Source: an uncultured Microbacteriaceae bacterium (GTDB taxonomy: Bacteria > Actinomycetota > Actinomycetes > Actinomycetales > Microbacteriaceae). Taken from it: DNA of 15,800 nt. The notes below the pieces were generated by a model. It was not told the DNA's origin. It searched no databases and worked only from the letters and a program-made list of their open reading frames with translations. The translations under genes and the position numbers were made by a program. Below are positions 13,632 to 15,800 of the stretch, piece after piece; the stretch's first letter is position 1, and every line of letters begins with the position of its first letter. The stretch covers positions 1 through 15,800 of the forward strand of contig CAMLMQ010000051.1 in the NCBI GenBank assembly GCA_946481135.1. The letters are read 5' to 3'.

Positions 13632-14171
13632 ATGAGAAGACGAACCCTTGCCCCCTTTGCCCCGATCGTCGGGCTGATGCTTCTCGTGGCCGGCTGCGCG
13701 GCCGACGCATCACCGGATGCGGACTCGGACGGAGCCGCGACGCCGGGGGCGAACGACGGCGGCACCGCGAGCGAGGCTCCTGTCGACCCGACTGACACGA
13801 CCGAGACACTCGGCACCGTCGTCGTCGACGGCGTCGAGTACGACATCACCGAGGTGCGCAACTGCGAGCCCCTCAGCGACGGGACGGTCGAGCGGGAACT
13901 CGAACTGCAGGGCTTCGGCACGCACGACGACGGCGAGCGGGTGCAGATCGACGTCTACATCCAGACGCTCGCCGGCGTCCCGTACGACGATGTGTCGTGG
14001 AACGGGCCCGAAGGGGTCTTCGGGGGACCGGACGATGCCGACATCGCACTGATCAACGACGGCGCGATCGTGACCGGGTCGGCGACACTCGTCGACGCCA
14101 TGAACCAGACGGAGACGATCGGCATCGGCTTCACGCTGGAGGTTCCGGTCGACACGGTCGCCTGCCGCTGA
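13632..14171 (+). CDS. Putative lipoprotein, unknown function
   Basis: A 179-residue exported lipoprotein. Basic MRRR, a hydrophobic stretch and the lipobox VAGC place the lipidated residue at Cys22. An Asp/Ala/Thr-rich linker follows to about residue 58, then a compact beta-rich domain that starts VVVDGVEYDITEVRNCEP and ends with a Cys next to the last residue. Cys78 and Cys178 may form a disulfide that ties the ends of the domain together, the same arrangement as in the preceding lipoprotein. GGAGA (13620-13624) precedes ATG 13632. The VDGVEYDI...C pattern recalls small actinobacterial lipoproteins in general, but I cannot assign a family. It is the second gene of the lipoprotein pair and is followed by a hairpin. 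Confidence 0.78.
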   Translation: MRRRTLAPFAPIVGLMLLVAGCAADASPDADSDGAATPGANDGGTASEAPVDPTDTTETLGTVVVDGVEYDITEVRNCEPLSDGTVERELELQGFGTHDDGERVQIDVYIQTLAGVPYDDVSWNGPEGVFGGPDDADIALINDGAIVTGSATLVDAMNQTETIGIGFTLEVPVDTVACR

Positions 14172-14211
14172 GCCGAGGTCGTGCCGCCCGCTCGGCGTGG
14201 AGTTCGGCACC

Positions 14212-14230
14212 CGTGCCGCAGTGCGGCACG
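14212..14230. terminator. Hairpin terminator between the lipoprotein operon and pcaC
   Basis: CGTGCCGC (14212-14219) and GCGGCACG (14223-14230) form a perfect 8-bp stem with a 3-base loop. It lies 40 bp after the lipoprotein stop and 4 bp beyond the stop codon of the convergent pcaC, so it may end both transcripts. Confidence 0.65.
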
Positions 14231-14234
14231 CTCC

Positions 14235-14624
14235 TCACCCCTCGGGGGCGTCGCCGAGGGTCTCCCGCAACAGGTGCGTCCCGTGGTTCGCGACGGGCAC
14301 CCCGCGGTAGAGCCCGACCTGCAGGATGACCTCACGGATCTCCTCGCGCGTGAGCCCGTTCGTGATCGCGGCCCGGAAGTGCATCGGCACTTCCTCCCAG
14401 TACCCCGCCGTCATGAGCGCCGTCAGCGTGACGATCGAACGCGAGCGTCGATCGAGCCCCGGCCTCGACCAGATGTCCCCCCACGCGACGCGCGTGATGT
14501 AGTCCTGAAAGTCCTCGTTGTCGGGGTTCAGCCCGGCGACGGCGCGGTCGACGTGCGCGTCGCCGAGCACGGCACGCCGCACTTTCATCCCCTGCTCGCG
14601 GCGTTCGTCATCCGACAGGTTCAT
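14235..14624 (-). CDS. pcaC: 4-carboxymuconolactone decarboxylase
   Basis: A 129-residue protein of the carboxymuconolactone decarboxylase/AhpD-like family, all helical. It converts 4-carboxymuconolactone to 3-oxoadipate enol-lactone with loss of CO2. The segment RSRSIVTLTALMTAGYWEEVPMH and the following IREVILQVGLYRGVPVANH match PcaC; length agrees with the usual 120-135. Its ATG overlaps the pcaD stop in an ATGA (14621-14624), so translation is coupled. Rhodococcus and some other actinobacteria fuse the D and C activities in one protein (PcaL); here they are separate. A hairpin follows its stop, so this is the end of the pcaBDC transcript. Confidence 0.93.
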   Translation of the reverse strand: MNLSDDERREQGMKVRRAVLGDAHVDRAVAGLNPDNEDFQDYITRVAWGDIWSRPGLDRRSRSIVTLTALMTAGYWEEVPMHFRAAITNGLTREEIREVILQVGLYRGVPVANHGTHLLRETLGDAPEG

Positions 14625-15391
14625 GCGGGCACCTCCGAGAGCAGGATGCGGGCGACCGAGGCGGGATCCTCGACCGCGGCCTGGTGGGCGACGCCGGGCA
14701 GCACCTCGAGGCGTCCGACGCGGGCCTCGCCGACGGCGGCCTCGGCATCGGCGAGGGGGATGACGCCATCCTCCGCCCCGGCGATGATCGTGAACGGGAT
14801 CGACAGCGCCGACACCCGGGAGGTGAGGTCGGTCGCCCCGAGCGCCTCGACGCACAGGGCGTAGCTCTCGTCGTCGACATCCATGAGGTCGCGCAGCATG
14901 CCGCTCGTGACCGTCGGCTCCTTCTCGATGAAACCGGGGCCGAACCAGCGCGCCGACGACCCGGCGACGAGCGACGGGGTTCCGGATGCCCGCACGGCCG
15001 CGGCCCGGTCCGCCCAGCCGGCGGCGGTGCCGATGCGCGGCAGCGAACACACGAGGGTGACGGCGGTGACCCGCGTCGAGCGCAGCGCGAGGGCGAGGGA
15101 CGCGACCCCGCCGAGGGAGACGCCGGCGGCGGCGAAGCGCCCGAGCCCCACGGCATCCGCGGCGCGCTCGACGCCCTCGGCGAGTTCGTCCATCGTGAAG
15201 GGTTCACGAGCGGCGGGCGAGACGCCGTGACCGGGGAGGTCCCAGCCGAACACGGGATGCCGGTCGGCCAGCAGGGGGACGGTCGGCCCCCAGCACGCGG
15301 CGACGCGGGTGCCGAGCGACGGCCCGACGAGGAACGGGAGGCCCGAGCCTCCCGAGGCGAGCGGGACGAGACGGATGTCGGGGACGGTCAC
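14621..15391 (-). CDS. pcaD: 3-oxoadipate enol-lactonase
   Basis: A 256-residue alpha/beta hydrolase that opens 3-oxoadipate enol-lactone to 3-oxoadipate. The nucleophile elbow is GVSLGG with Ser92. Asp208 in GAEDGVIP and His236 in PGVAHQ complete the triad, and GWDLPGHGVS is the usual oxyanion-region strand. The start is GTG 15391, which overlaps the pcaB stop as GTGA (15388-15391). The frame is open further upstream inside pcaB, but that part is antisense-like Arg-rich sequence and is not used. Its position between pcaB and pcaC and the 4-bp overlaps on both sides settle the function over other hydrolases. Confidence 0.92.
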   Translation of the reverse strand: MTVPDIRLVPLASGGSGLPFLVGPSLGTRVAACWGPTVPLLADRHPVFGWDLPGHGVSPAAREPFTMDELAEGVERAADAVGLGRFAAAGVSLGGVASLALALRSTRVTAVTLVCSLPRIGTAAGWADRAAAVRASGTPSLVAGSSARWFGPGFIEKEPTVTSGMLRDLMDVDDESYALCVEALGATDLTSRVSALSIPFTIIAGAEDGVIPLADAEAAVGEARVGRLEVLPGVAHQAAVEDPASVARILLSEVPA

Positions 15392-15800
15392 GCGAGCTCC
15401 TTGCGGGCGTCGTCGAGAAGGCGGGTGATGAGGGCGTCGCTCACGCCGAGGTAGTCGGCGGGCTTCGCGTCGCCGTCGGCGAAGCGGGTGCGCTCGGCGA
15501 GGAGGTCGGCGGCGGCGGAGTCGACGTTGGCGGCGATGACGTCGGTGTGCACGCGAAGACCCGACGCGAGCTCGCGCCCCGTGAACGTGGCACCGCCCGC
15601 GACGCGCAGCAGCATCCGGAACGGCTCCCACTCGGCGTGCCAGGCGCCGTCGGGCCGCTCGTCGACGGTGCTCGCGGCGGTGTGCAGCGACGCGGCGAGC
15701 GGGGGCGCCTGCCGGGAGGCGGCGTTCAGCAGCACCGCCCGCACGGGGTTCGACTTCTGCGGCATCGTCGACGATCCGCCCGCGGCGCCGTCGTCGAGTT
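15388..15800 (-). CDS. pcaB: 3-carboxy-cis,cis-muconate cycloisomerase, C-terminal part (5' end outside window)
   Basis: 136 residues of the C-terminal portion are visible; the gene continues past the right edge. It begins within the superfamily signature GGSSTMPQKSNPV of the fumarase/aspartase/argininosuccinate lyase superfamily, whose flexible loop carries the catalytic Ser. The usual Arg or Lys after Lys in MPxK is Ser here. The remaining part (LHTAASTVDERPDGAWHAEW, TFTGRELASGL) is typical of PcaB rather than adenylosuccinate lyase, and it lies directly before pcaD with a 4-bp overlap. The enzyme lactonises 3-carboxy-cis,cis-muconate to 4-carboxymuconolactone. The protocatechuate dioxygenase genes pcaH and pcaG would be expected further upstream, beyond the window. 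Confidence 0.9.
   Translation of the reverse strand, partial: LDDGAAGGSSTMPQKSNPVRAVLLNAASRQAPPLAASLHTAASTVDERPDGAWHAEWEPFRMLLRVAGGATFTGRELASGLRVHTDVIAANVDSAAADLLAERTRFADGDAKPADYLGVSDALITRLLDDARKELA

Noticed and set aside
6424..14234. Mobile genetic element between the pca halves
   Set aside because: No transposase, integrase, tRNA, terminal inverted repeat or target duplication was found; only the layout hints at insertion.
15392..15631. N-terminal extension of pcaD to 336 codons
   Set aside because: It lies within pcaB and is Arg/His-rich shadow sequence; the GTGA overlap gives a normal PcaD length.

Overview
The window comes from a high-GC Gram-positive bacterium, most likely an actinobacterium of the Microbacteriaceae type. 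That is an inference from very high G+C at third codon positions, a leaderless GTG start, a class-E-type LAxTG sorting signal, actinobacterial-style lipoproteins and a PncA close to the mycobacterial enzyme. No mobile-element gene, CRISPR array, tRNA or rRNA was seen.

Left part (1-2862, plus strand): the C-terminal end of a secreted CAP/SCP-domain protein, a hairpin terminator, a leaderless membrane-anchored D-Ala-D-Ala carboxypeptidase (PBP4/DacB), nicotinamidase PncA, and a 30-residue single-pass membrane microprotein not previously called by length-based ORF criteria. A run of three inverted repeats (2879-3053), including a perfect 21-bp one, separates these from convergent genes.

Centre-left (3052-7975, minus strand): a beta-ketoadipate lower-pathway operon reading pcaI-pcaJ-pcaF-IclR regulator, with overlapping genes, a candidate promoter and a palindromic operator candidate in front of pcaI. 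Upstream of it lie a TetR regulator and an NAD(P)-dependent epimerase/dehydratase.

Centre (8035-14230): an envelope-related block. It holds a 669-residue multi-Ig-like surface protein with an LAATG sorting signal (plus), a convergent 857-residue LAL-type ATPase/LuxR regulator (minus), and two divergent lipoproteins (plus). The surface-protein gene and the first lipoprotein gene share an 11-bp motif (TAACGTTGACG) upstream, which may mean co-regulation.

Right end (14235-15800, minus strand): pcaB (cut by the window edge), pcaD and pcaC, tightly coupled by 4-bp overlaps. These steps convert 3-carboxy-cis,cis-muconate to beta-ketoadipate; PcaIJ and PcaF then finish the route to succinyl-CoA and acetyl-CoA. 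The two halves of the pathway point the same way but are separated by about 7.8 kb of unrelated regulatory and envelope genes, the most notable layout feature here.
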